Shown one piece after another: positions 6,692-13,077 of a stretch of 14,709 nucleotides of DNA. The stretch lies in contig DHRX01000181.1 of the NCBI GenBank assembly GCA_002408345.1, positions 1 through 14,709 on the forward strand, written 5' to 3'. Below the pieces are notes generated by a model. It did no database searches. It was not told the origin of the DNA and saw nothing but the letters and a program-made list of their open reading frames with translations. Numbering within the stretch: position 1 is the stretch's first letter; each line of letters starts with the position of its first letter. This stretch comes from Firmicutes bacterium UBA5301 (GTDB lineage: Bacteria; Bacillota; UBA5301). The position numbers were made by a program, and so were the translations under genes.

Positions 6692-7172
6692 ACAGCTTTT
6701 CTACACTATACTGACCTGGAGAATTATAATTGATTCGATATGCTGCTATGCCGGCGCCGGCTAATTCCAGTAGTATGATGCTGCGTGGTCCATCCTCTTT
6801 TTGATGCCCAATAACTACTTCTAGTCGGCCAAGCTGCACATAACGAGAATAGATGTAGCTACGCTCCCCTTGTTCATCTTCAATATAAATCTGCCAGGGC
6901 TGTCCATCGTCCCACATAAATTCTCGTGGTCTTTTGGGGTCTCGTTCGACCCTAGCCATAACTATAACTTTCTCAGGGCGGTCGTCTGCATTAAGATCAG
7001 CGCTAGCCGTCTCCACGAGATCCCAACCTGCCTCCCCTGCTGTAACCAAAGGATAAGCGGGATCAATTAGATTTATTTGCTCCTGAGGAACGGTCTGGGG
7101 GCTAAATAAGATATACCCACCTAAGAAAGCGGCGGTTAACCAACCTAATATAGTAATGATTGAGCGTTTCAC
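6642..7172 (-). CDS. Membrane-anchored protein with FG-GAP-like extracellular domain
   Basis: One N-terminal membrane helix (about residues 4-23) is followed by an extracytoplasmic domain. A calcium-binding-like DLNADDRPEKV (59-69) resembles the D-x-N-x-D loop of FG-GAP/VCBS repeats, but only one copy is seen. GTG at 7172 is preferred over the far upstream start at 7253: GAGG lies 8 nt upstream, the protein begins with a positive-then-hydrophobic anchor, and it no longer overlaps the upstream gene. The gene lies 26 nt downstream of the histidine-rich membrane protein and probably shares its transcript. The final 50 bp overlap the 3' end of the convergent flavoenzyme gene. The function is unknown; a surface-exposed or ligand-sensing role is a guess. 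Confidence 0.72.
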   Translation of the reverse strand: MKRSIITILGWLTAAFLGGYILFSPQTVPQEQINLIDPAYPLVTAGEAGWDLVETASADLNADDRPEKVIVMARVERDPKRPREFMWDDGQPWQIYIEDEQGERSYIYSRYVQLGRLEVVIGHQKEDGPRSIILLELAGAGIAAYRINYNSPGQYSVEKLFKEIVDTRPSLVLNGP

Positions 7173-7198
7173 AAATATTTCCTCGCTTCTCGGACTAT

Positions 7199-7564
7199 TT
7201 ATCTCATACCAATAATTAGTCCTGATATATAAGGAATAAGCCATATTGCCCAAACATGGACACTGAATTTCCGAAAGTTTTCTCTGGCTGCAGCATCATC
7301 TTTTACCAAAACTACTGTTGACCATATAGCATGAAAAAGCATTATTAAAATTGCCAACAATCCGGTAACCCCGTGTACATTAAATTGAAATGGGGTTGCA
7401 GTTATTCTGCTCATTACGGTTGTCCCAGCAGTATCAAAAACTAACCCGATCCAAAACACAACTGCGTGCCAACTTTGCAACCGTCCCTGAAACTTTTCGC
7501 TCCAGACACCAATAGTATAAAAGACAAAAGCAAGACTGATTAGAATAATGGCGTAGATTAACAT
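7199..7564 (-). CDS. Four-helix, histidine-bearing membrane protein (HsmA/TIGR03987-like)
   Basis: A 121-aa protein almost wholly made of four transmembrane helices (about 1-20, 33-52, 64-87 and 101-119). Single histidines lie at or near the membrane in or beside three of them: H33 (SWHAVV), H64 (NVHGV), H78 (LFHAI) and H103 (SVHVW). The pattern and size recall the HsmA/TIGR03987 small membrane family; I make that match from memory. Paired histidines in such bundles often ligate b-type haem, so an electron-transfer role is plausible but not shown. ATG at 7564 has AAAGGAAG 7 nt upstream. It lies 67 nt behind the arginase-like gene, so it may have its own promoter, and 26 nt ahead of the FG-GAP-like protein gene. 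Confidence 0.75.
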   Translation of the reverse strand: MLIYAIILISLAFVFYTIGVWSEKFQGRLQSWHAVVFWIGLVFDTAGTTVMSRITATPFQFNVHGVTGLLAILIMLFHAIWSTVVLVKDDAAARENFRKFSVHVWAIWLIPYISGLIIGMR

Positions 7565-7631
7565 TGAATTACTTCCTTTACTCTAGTTTTGTAATGTTTT
7601 TTCGCATTAATATTACTACTTTTCTCCGCTA

Positions 7632-8393
7632 CTATGCAACCCGCAAAATAGTATTTAAAATTTTTTGATTGGCCTGCTCATTGGTTTTCGCTGCCTGCCG
7701 GTTCTTCCGATAAAAGCGTTCTGCCAAAGGCACGGTATATTCACCACAAACATCAATACCGCAAATTTTCTTGTACAAAGCAATTGATTCAATTATCTCC
7801 AGTAATTGAGCCAAGCCCATATTACCTTGCTCCCAATTGGTTACAGCCTCTGTCTCAGCAAGAACATCTTTGTCTATGCTTAAATAAACGCTGCTGGTTG
7901 GAATTGCTGCGATAATAGCCTTTTTAATAGTATCTTCTCCAAATGAATAATTACTATCAAATACCGTAACCTTTTTCCGCAGCTGTTGGGGAATAGCCCT
8001 AGCTAAGTCATTCCTAACACCAATGAGGACAACTTTTTTTAGTAGCGGCAGCTTTGCTAGGGCCTTTAACACCCAAGAACCACAGGAGAGTAGTGCTGGG
8101 CATAGAGAAGGAAGCATATCCGTATGGTAGTCAAAAAGAACTAGAGTGAAAGGCAATTGCAGCTCTGCTAAAAGCAAATAAGTCACATAATGGTAATTAC
8201 CACTGCCAATAAAGATAATTCCCCTGTTTCTGCGGCTACTCAATCGCGCACTGATAACCTTTAAGGATTGGTTAGTACAATAGCCAAAGGTATTTTTAAT
8301 ATCAGAAAGATCGATCCACTCGGAGTCAGTTGTTAGAAATGATTGGTCTAGATAGACCTGATCAAACCCTAATATAGTAGTCGAACCTTGCAT
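7632..8393 (-). CDS. Arginase/agmatinase-fold protein (ureohydrolase superfamily)
   Basis: The di-manganese ligands of arginases can be placed in order: H68 in GSGNYHY (for the usual GGDHS), D88, H90 and D92 in FDYHTD (for DAHxD), and D174 and D176 in SIDKDVL (for SxDxD). GEYT with E218 follows (arginase E277-like). All six metal ligands therefore appear present, although the surrounding motifs are divergent; SIDKD is followed by LAETEAV rather than DP. It is 253 aa, shorter than the ~300 aa of arginase. The substrate is unpredictable: arginine, agmatine, formiminoglutamate or a related guanidino or amide compound. ATG at 8393 lies 10 nt after GAAGG. It is 26 nt behind tag, so the two are probably co-transcribed. 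Confidence 0.82.
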   Translation of the reverse strand: MQGSTTILGFDQVYLDQSFLTTDSEWIDLSDIKNTFGYCTNQSLKVISARLSSRRNRGIIFIGSGNYHYVTYLLLAELQLPFTLVLFDYHTDMLPSLCPALLSCGSWVLKALAKLPLLKKVVLIGVRNDLARAIPQQLRKKVTVFDSNYSFGEDTIKKAIIAAIPTSSVYLSIDKDVLAETEAVTNWEQGNMGLAQLLEIIESIALYKKICGIDVCGEYTVPLAERFYRKNRQAAKTNEQANQKILNTILRVA

Positions 8394-8419
8394 TGCTCAT
8401 TCGCCTTCTTTTGGGTAGC

Positions 8420-8980
8420 TTATATGGTTGTAGTTTTTTTATAACACTTATCTATATGGTCATTTACGATGCCAACAGCTTGGAGATGGGAATAGGTAAT
8501 AATTGGCCCTAAAAATTTGAAACCACGTTTTTTAAAATCCTTACTAATAACATATGCCAAATCAGTAGTAGCAGGTATCTGATCTACATTTGTATAGCTG
8601 TTATTGATAACCTTACCATTAGTAAATCCCCAAATATAATTATCAAAGCTACCAAATTCACTTTGTACTTCAAGAAACCGCTGTGCATTATTAATTGCGG
8701 CCTCGATTTTCCTCCTGTTTCTAATAATTCCTGAGTTATTGAGTAGCTCAGCAATTTTTATCTCATCATATTGAGCCACTTTCCCAGGATCAAAGTTGTC
8801 AAAAGCCTTTCTAAAATTTTCTCTTTTCCTTAATATGGTTAGCCAGCTGAGTCCAGCCTGCATTGATTCCAATACCAAGAATTCAAAATGGGTCCGGTCA
8901 TCATGAACTGGTACGCCCCACTCTTCGTCATGATATTGGATATATAGAGCATCGCCTTTACACCAATCACATCTGTCCAT
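8420..8980 (-). CDS. tag: DNA-3-methyladenine glycosylase I
   Basis: Excises 3-methyladenine from alkylated DNA in base-excision repair, in the cytoplasm. All four zinc ligands of Tag are at the same positions as in E. coli: C4, H17, H175 and C179. E38 in LESMQAGLSW matches the conserved base-recognition glutamate, and the CDWCKGD and HDEEWG start is typical. The 186-aa length is normal. There is no strong ribosome binding site ahead of ATG at 8980, only a weak GATGTGGT stretch. It is 49 nt downstream of the DUF6143-like gene and 26 nt upstream of the arginase-like gene. It is a second DNA glycosylase in the same minus-strand block as the UDG-like gene at 12080-12658. Confidence 0.96.
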   Translation of the reverse strand: MDRCDWCKGDALYIQYHDEEWGVPVHDDRTHFEFLVLESMQAGLSWLTILRKRENFRKAFDNFDPGKVAQYDEIKIAELLNNSGIIRNRRKIEAAINNAQRFLEVQSEFGSFDNYIWGFTNGKVINNSYTNVDQIPATTDLAYVISKDFKKRGFKFLGPIITYSHLQAVGIVNDHIDKCYKKTTTI

Positions 8981-9029
8981 ACCACATCATTTCTATCAAA
9001 GGCTGCTAATGTCCTGGCTATGCATTTTC

Positions 9030-9584
9030 TCAACACCGCGGTTCTTCCCACCAACCAAAAGCAACCCTTCCAGCAGCTGTTAACTCGGGAGCCTCTGGAT
9101 TGGATAAGAAGATAAGAAAGGAACCACCGGGTGGAAAGATGAATTTCCCCTGTTCATCGTCTACTAGAGTTGTTTCAGGTTGACCCCGGCGAACAAAAGC
9201 TTTAATTCCGTCTGTTGGCTCACCCATGACGTTAATCGCATATTGAATATGTACTTTTGGTACCGGTAAAGGGCAAAAAGCCATATTTGCAGGGGTTATC
9301 AACGTTGAATTTTGGGGTATTCCTGGAGGGTCGGTATTAAACCAAATTTGAGCCCGAAACGATGATTCGGAAACGTCGCTCACAGTCCAGACGGTTACAT
9401 GCAAATTTACCCCCGAAGTAGCCGGGTTATATAGCCTCGCCCAGGCGCTAGTACCCATCCCAAAAGTTAAATTGTCGGCATAACCGACAAAATACTTGCC
9501 TTCGAGAGATTTAGCCAGGTTAATTGGTATGGCAACAGAGTAATTCAAGGCTGGCCGATAAATAGATGGTTCAGGGCAACTCAC
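9030..9584 (-). CDS. Probable DUF6143-family protein
   Basis: A 184-aa soluble-looking protein with the segment LAKSLEGKYFVGYADNL (23-39), then SAWARLYNP and VNLHVTVWTVS, which I recall from DUF6143-family proteins of Firmicutes (recalled, not searched). It has alternating beta-type patterns, no transmembrane helix, and ends WWEEPRC. The start is doubtful: GTG at 9584 has no ribosome binding site, the frame stays open upstream to a TGA at 9618-9620, and an ATG at 9621 lies in another frame across a run of four A. It lies 95 nt behind panE and 49 nt ahead of tag. The function is unknown; no secretion signal is visible. Confidence 0.7.
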   Translation of the reverse strand: MSCPEPSIYRPALNYSVAIPINLAKSLEGKYFVGYADNLTFGMGTSAWARLYNPATSGVNLHVTVWTVSDVSESSFRAQIWFNTDPPGIPQNSTLITPANMAFCPLPVPKVHIQYAINVMGEPTDGIKAFVRRGQPETTLVDDEQGKFIFPPGGSFLIFLSNPEAPELTAAGRVAFGWWEEPRC

Positions 9585-9679
9585 AGCACGAGATTGAGTC
9601 GTATGCTTGACCTCTTTTCATGCATAAGATTTCTGTTTCATTCTATGTTGCAACAACAACACAGGTGAACCAGTCGCCG

Positions 9680-10603
9680 TTACCCTTTAAAAAACTGCTC
9701 TATCTTCTTAATCCTATCATATAGTTCTTGGTTTACCGGTGTAGCAATCCCATGCTTTTGGCCTAGTTCCAGGACTGTACCAGCAAATAGGTCAACTTCA
9801 CTGTACCTTTTTGCTTCCACATCCTGACGCATGGACGGCTTACCTTCCGAGCTCAATCCATCTAATACTTCTAACCAATAACTAAGATCGGCTTCGGTCA
9901 AGTTGATGCCTTCCTTTTCCGAGAGAACAATAACCTCACGCATTGCTGCAATCATCCTACTTCTTGCTAGCCCTTCTTTTTGGATGTCACCGTAGTTTTT
10001 CCCGTATACAGCAACTGTTTGGTTTACGCCTACATTAAGCATAAACTTACCCCACAACCGCTTGTACATATCGGTTTCTACTTCGTAGGGGAAATCTGTT
10101 TTATCGAAAAATTTAGTAACCGCTCGGACTTTCGGAGAAATAACCCCAGGCTTCCGCTCACCAAAACAGAGCATACCCATATTGTGATAGGTTAACTGGT
10201 TACCCACCTTAACCGCATCCATGCCTTGGGCCACACAGTACAACACCTTATCCATCCCATACGTTTGACCGATGATCGCTTCACTGGTAATACCGTTTAA
10301 GGCAGATAAAATAATCGTCTCCTCGCCTACCTGATTTTTCACCGCTTGGATAGCAGCAGTTAACCCCTGATATTTGACGGTAAAGATAAGCAAATCCGCT
10401 GGTGAACCTGTTTCTTCTGGAGTTACATAGTGGAAATTACAACGTTCACCATTACAATATACTTTCTCTTCTTTATATCTGGCAATTCTATCTTTATCGG
10501 CAATAATTCTTAGGTTTCCTGGCCGCATTCTTGAGGACAAGTGCTGGCCAAACATAATGCCTAGCGCCCCTAAACCGATAATCGAGACTGTTTTTATTTT
10601 CAT
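9680..10603 (-). CDS. panE: 2-dehydropantoate 2-reductase (ketopantoate reductase) family protein
   Basis: NADP-dependent reductase of the ApbA/PanE family that reduces ketopantoate to pantoate for pantothenate and CoA synthesis. The N-terminal Rossmann motif IGLGALG spans 9-15. K77 in FTVKYQ and N103 in ALNG match conserved residues. The C-terminal part has the catalytic K186-x3-N190-x3-N194 pattern in WGKFMLNVGVN, and SMRQD...E269 is at the end of the family signature. ATG at 10603 is chosen because the AAGGAGG ribosome binding site lies 11 nt upstream; a start at 10633 would translate that site. No panB or panC lies nearby, and it follows a DUF1905 gene by 45 nt, so it could instead be a PanE-like enzyme for another 2-keto acid. 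Confidence 0.88.
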   Translation of the reverse strand: MKIKTVSIIGLGALGIMFGQHLSSRMRPGNLRIIADKDRIARYKEEKVYCNGERCNFHYVTPEETGSPADLLIFTVKYQGLTAAIQAVKNQVGEETIILSALNGITSEAIIGQTYGMDKVLYCVAQGMDAVKVGNQLTYHNMGMLCFGERKPGVISPKVRAVTKFFDKTDFPYEVETDMYKRLWGKFMLNVGVNQTVAVYGKNYGDIQKEGLARSRMIAAMREVIVLSEKEGINLTEADLSYWLEVLDGLSSEGKPSMRQDVEAKRYSEVDLFAGTVLELGQKHGIATPVNQELYDRIKKIEQFFKG

Positions 10604-10648
10604 GCGGGCTTCTTCCTCCTTAAAGACTAGCACTTTTCTTTATTTCCC

Positions 10649-10918
10649 TCATGTTGTTCTCTCTTTAATCGTAACTTTTATAACATCACCTGGTTGTTTG
10701 CCAATCTTGGCTCGAATATCTTTTCTAATTCCGATGATATGACACGGTGTTTTCATTCTGACCAAGCTACCCTCATAGGGTTCTCCGTCAAAGGTAGCAC
10801 TAACCGGGACACGCCCTCTTCCAAACTCAGCCTTAACATCGAAGGGAATTTCAATATATGCACCATCGATATCTGGTACTTTTTTTATTTGAGCTTCGAA
10901 TTCATAGATTTTGCTCAT
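10649..10918 (-). CDS. DUF1905-domain protein
   Basis: A single DUF1905 domain: IDGAYIEIPFDV (17-28), FGRGRVPVSATFDG (32-45), YEGSLVRM and IGIRKDIRAKIGKQPGDVIKV (62-82) fit that family. Its members are small proteins of unknown function, sometimes fused to a YdeI-type domain; here it stands alone. ATG at 10918 has GAGGT 7 nt upstream. It lies 15 nt behind the methyltransferase gene and 45 nt ahead of panE, so it is probably in the same operon. No catalytic role can be given. Confidence 0.9.
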   Translation of the reverse strand: MSKIYEFEAQIKKVPDIDGAYIEIPFDVKAEFGRGRVPVSATFDGEPYEGSLVRMKTPCHIIGIRKDIRAKIGKQPGDVIKVTIKERTT

Positions 10919-10933
10919 GATATTTACCTCATT

Positions 10934-11518
10934 CTATATTTTTCGGAAATTTATAGTGAAGTTATTTTCTGTTCCGTAAAGTTTGGCCAATTCAAATCCA
11001 GAACCAGATAATAAATCTTTAATTTCATCTACCGACATTTTATCTGCATCCCCAGCTTGCTCTGATATCGAAAGTATACCATTAGGACGTAGCAGTCGGA
11101 AAAACTCTTTAATATATTGTTCTTTATTTTCAACTTCTCCTAATACCGTTACCATATATATAACATCAAATTTGTTACTTTCAAAGGGGAAGTCAACCCC
11201 ATTACATAAATGGTACTCAACATTAGATATTTTTTTCTTAGCTAGTCTTTTTTCTGCAAAATCTAGCATTTCTTTCTGAATATCAGTTAACGTTAACGTG
11301 CCATGGGGTATGGCCTTAGCAACTTGAGCACTAAAATATCCAGGACCTGGGCCTACCTCAAGAACATTATAATTTTCTTTCAATTCGAGACGCTGAATAA
11401 GCTTTCTAGGAGAGAGAAATATATTTCTTAAGGGAATAAGTAAAGTAAATGCAAATTGATGTGGGAATACCCCCTTTTTCACCATTCTATTAAAGACATC
11501 CGAATACTTGCCCTGCAT
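10934..11518 (-). CDS. Class I SAM-dependent methyltransferase
   Basis: A Rossmann-fold methyltransferase of the Methyltransf_11/UbiE-like type. Motif I is LEVGPGPG (53-60). The acidic D79 after strand 2 would bind the ribose of SAM, and 'FDVIYMVTVLGEVE' (117-130) and LLRPNGILS (142-150) are the later motifs. It is a small, soluble protein of 194 aa. ATG at 11518 is preferred because GGGGAG lies about 4 nt upstream. The alternative at 11557 would overlap the preceding gene by 23 bp. The substrate is unknown; the motifs do not point to a particular small molecule, protein or RNA. It is 16 nt behind the YbaK gene and 15 nt ahead of the DUF1905 gene. Confidence 0.9.
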   Translation of the reverse strand: MQGKYSDVFNRMVKKGVFPHQFAFTLLIPLRNIFLSPRKLIQRLELKENYNVLEVGPGPGYFSAQVAKAIPHGTLTLTDIQKEMLDFAEKRLAKKKISNVEYHLCNGVDFPFESNKFDVIYMVTVLGEVENKEQYIKEFFRLLRPNGILSISEQAGDADKMSVDEIKDLLSGSGFELAKLYGTENNFTINFRKI

Positions 11519-11534
11519 TGTTCTCCCCTTGATC

Positions 11535-12005
11535 TTATTGCCACCCTTTACAAACATCGACCCACGAAGAATAATTTGAATATTTTTGGAGCTCTTTAAT
11601 AGTCAATTCAATCGCACTATTACTGCTCCCGCAAGCCGGAAATACGGTTTTAAATCGCTTTAGGGACTCGTCAAGATAAACGGTAACCCCATCATTAATA
11701 CTAAAAGGGCATACACCGCCAACAGCATGTCCAACTAAAGCAATGACTTCGTCTGGTTTAAGCATTATTGCCTTTGTTGCAAACTGGGCTTTATATTTTT
11801 GGTTATCGATTTTAGCATCGCCTGCAACTACAATTAATACAGCCTTCCCATCTACCATGAAAGACAATGTCTTTGCTATTCTTTTAGGCTCACATCCTAT
11901 TGCCTGTGCAGCCAATTCAACTGTTGCACTGGAAACATCAAATTCAAGTATTCTATCTTCCATATCTCTTTGCCTAAAAAAGTCCTTAACCTTTTCGATT
12001 GCCAT
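11535..12005 (-). CDS. YbaK/EbsC-family aminoacyl-tRNA deacylase
   Basis: A single YbaK/ProX-type trans-editing domain of 156 aa that hydrolyses mischarged tRNAs such as Cys-tRNA(Pro). SSATVELAAQAIGC (25-38) is followed by K45 in RIAKTL, which matches the conserved lysine essential in YbaK. VAGDAKID (60-67) and GGVCPF (96-101) are further signatures. ATG at 12005 has GGAGGAG about 5 nt upstream and gives the normal N-terminus. An upstream start (12050) would add residues that include the ribosome binding site. It lies 74 nt behind the UDG-like gene and 16 nt ahead of the methyltransferase. The exact tRNA substrate cannot be told: YbaK, ProXp-ala and related types look alike. Confidence 0.92.
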   Translation of the reverse strand: MAIEKVKDFFRQRDMEDRILEFDVSSATVELAAQAIGCEPKRIAKTLSFMVDGKAVLIVVAGDAKIDNQKYKAQFATKAIMLKPDEVIALVGHAVGGVCPFSINDGVTVYLDESLKRFKTVFPACGSSNSAIELTIKELQKYSNYSSWVDVCKGWQ

Positions 12006-12079
12006 CAATACTCCTCCAGAATCGCCTGTTATTTCCTTCTTATTTACCATCCTAAGCAGAACTTAGACGGACAACCGAT

Positions 12080-12658
12080 TTAATCTTTACTAAAAAACTG
12101 TTGCGCTAGCATCTCCCAATCCTGCATAAACTGATGCCACAAATTAGGTCTTCTCCTCACCGCTAATGGATGGTATGAAACAATAGCTGGATACCCCAAA
12201 AGCAAATACCATCTTCCCCGAAGATCTTTCACATGGGCGTCGCTATCATCGAACATTGTCTGAACTACGACATCACCTAAACAAACAATAAATTTCGGTT
12301 GGATCGTTTTAATTTGTCGAACAAGAAATGGCTTGCTAAATGATCTTGCTGCTGCTTTATTGTAACGACGTAGAGGCCTACATTTTAGCAAATAGGTTAA
12401 ATAAACGTCATTAGGAGTCAAATTGACTTGATCTAGAGCCGTCTGTAGCGTTTGTCTTGTCCCACAGACATAAGCTTTTCCTTCCTTATCCTCACGTGCT
12501 CCTGGGTTATCTAAAATAATCACGATTGGGGCTCTGGCGTTTCCCTCACCCCAGATAATACGTGATTTTTCTGTACATACTTCACATTGCTCATAGTCGA
12601 TAGCTTCTGGGGGCACTTTATCTTCTGGCCAAACTATTGGTGTAAAGTCCGAATCCAT
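12080..12658 (-). CDS. Uracil-DNA glycosylase superfamily protein (family 4-like)
   Basis: Resembles family-4 (Fe-S) uracil-DNA glycosylases. Motif A is NPGAREDKEGKAYVCG (51-66), where the classical form reads GEGPG...ED..G..FVG. LKCRPL (91-96) and SYHP (161-164), with H163, follow the family order. Cysteines C25, C28 and C93 match Fe-S ligands. The fourth usual ligand, normally before 'pfL..qi', is serine here (S108), while C126 lies further on. The N-terminal 'IWGEGN' (35-40) is typical of a bacillal/clostridial subfamily. ATG at 12658 has GGAAGG 6 nt upstream. It is probably a DNA repair glycosylase, but substrate and activity are unproved given the altered motifs. It heads the ybaK-methyltransferase-DUF1905-panE series. 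Confidence 0.85.
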   Translation of the reverse strand: MDSDFTPIVWPEDKVPPEAIDYEQCEVCTEKSRIIWGEGNARAPIVIILDNPGAREDKEGKAYVCGTRQTLQTALDQVNLTPNDVYLTYLLKCRPLRRYNKAAARSFSKPFLVRQIKTIQPKFIVCLGDVVVQTMFDDSDAHVKDLRGRWYLLLGYPAIVSYHPLAVRRRPNLWHQFMQDWEMLAQQFFSKD

Positions 12659-12692
12659 ATTATACCTTCCATTCTACAGACAGGGATCGACT

Positions 12693-12818
12693 TTACCTAT
12701 TTTGCTCAATTGCCACCATATTCAATTTAGGAACAGCACAAATATTTCTATCAAGTTCCTTGACAGGAATAATGCGTAAATCTGTTCCGTATAGTTGCTT
12801 CAAATACTCTTCGCGCAT
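12693..12818 (-). CDS. Small ORF, 41 aa, unrecognised
   Basis: ATG at 12818 is preceded by GGAG 6 nt upstream and the frame runs to TAA at 12693-12695, ahead of the UDG-like gene by 34 nt. The frame stays open upstream to 12950 (85 aa), but the ATG there lies inside a strong hairpin without a ribosome binding site, and the intervening stretch looks structural rather than coding. The product starts MREEYLKQLYGT and has one cysteine, no membrane helix and no known motif. It might be a leader peptide, a small protein, or the tail of a degraded gene. Codon use is ordinary for this window, but the evidence that it is expressed is only the ribosome binding site. Confidence 0.4.
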   Translation of the reverse strand: MREEYLKQLYGTDLRIIPVKELDRNICAVPKLNMVAIEQNR

Positions 12819-12872
12819 TATTTCTCCACAATCACCGAAAGTCATATTTCGAATCGTTTTTAAAACCCTTAT

Positions 12873-12969
12873 TTGATTCCCGTAATCAAGGTCGGATGTT
12901 GTACTATCGCACGGGCTACTGGAGGTATAAAGGTTTCCCTTTATACCCATTGGCCAGCCGCCGTATCCG
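12873..12969 (-). other. Candidate structured RNA leader, unclassified
   Basis: On the minus-strand RNA, GGTATAAAGG and CCTTTATACC form a perfect 10-bp helix closed by a GAAA tetraloop (12924-12947). Around it, GGCGGCTGG (12962-12954) pairs with CCAGTAGCC (12922-12914) with one G-A mismatch and one G-U pair, leaving an asymmetric internal loop CCAATG/T. The outer CGGAT/ATCCG (12969-12965 with 12897-12893) can close the element. A second hairpin, TTGATT/AATCAA (12889-12873), follows. I do not recognise the fold as any riboswitch class I know. It lies between the hydratase gene and the UDG-like gene and overlaps the upstream part of the 12693 reading frame. A leader, small RNA, or mobile-element end hairpin are all possible. 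Confidence 0.45.
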
Positions 12970-12997
12970 TAGGACTTAAAAATACTATTCTTAGGGG

Positions 12998-13023
12998 ATT
13001 ATAAAACCCCTTTCCTAATTATA
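12998..13023 (-). promoter_or_regulatory. Two perfect TATAAT -10 elements
   Basis: On the minus strand, TATAAT occurs at 13023-13018 and at 13003-12998, 20 nt apart. The second is in the loop of a GGGG/CCCC hairpin. Neither has a good -35 at 16-18 nt, so this is a weak promoter candidate for the structured leader and the UDG operon. Confidence 0.3.
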
Positions 13024-13077
13024 GATGTTTAGAACTCATTTTAAAATTCACACTTGTATCAAGCTTTCCTACGCTAT

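Noticed and set aside
8839..9054. 71-aa reading frame on the minus strand overlapping tag and the DUF6143-like gene
   Set aside because: It is a frame shadow: it overlaps the well-supported tag start and the end of the 9030-9584 gene and shows no recognisable protein.
9640..9665. TTGTTGTTGTTG-type short repeat (plus-strand CAACAACAACA) as a tandem-repeat locus
   Set aside because: Only three to four units; too short to be meaningful.
12924..12947. The GGTATAAAGG/CCTTTATACC hairpin as an intrinsic terminator
   Set aside because: No T-run follows on either strand.
12693..12950. Full 85-aa reading frame at 12693-12950
   Set aside because: The ATG at 12950 has no ribosome binding site and lies in the internal loop of a strong hairpin; the first 44 codons are better explained as structured RNA. 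Only the 41-aa part is kept, at low confidence.
12893..12969. Known riboswitch classes (c-di-GMP, SAM, ZTP, fluoride, guanidine, T-box) for the structured leader
   Set aside because: None of the conserved core sequences I know for these classes is present; it is left unclassified.
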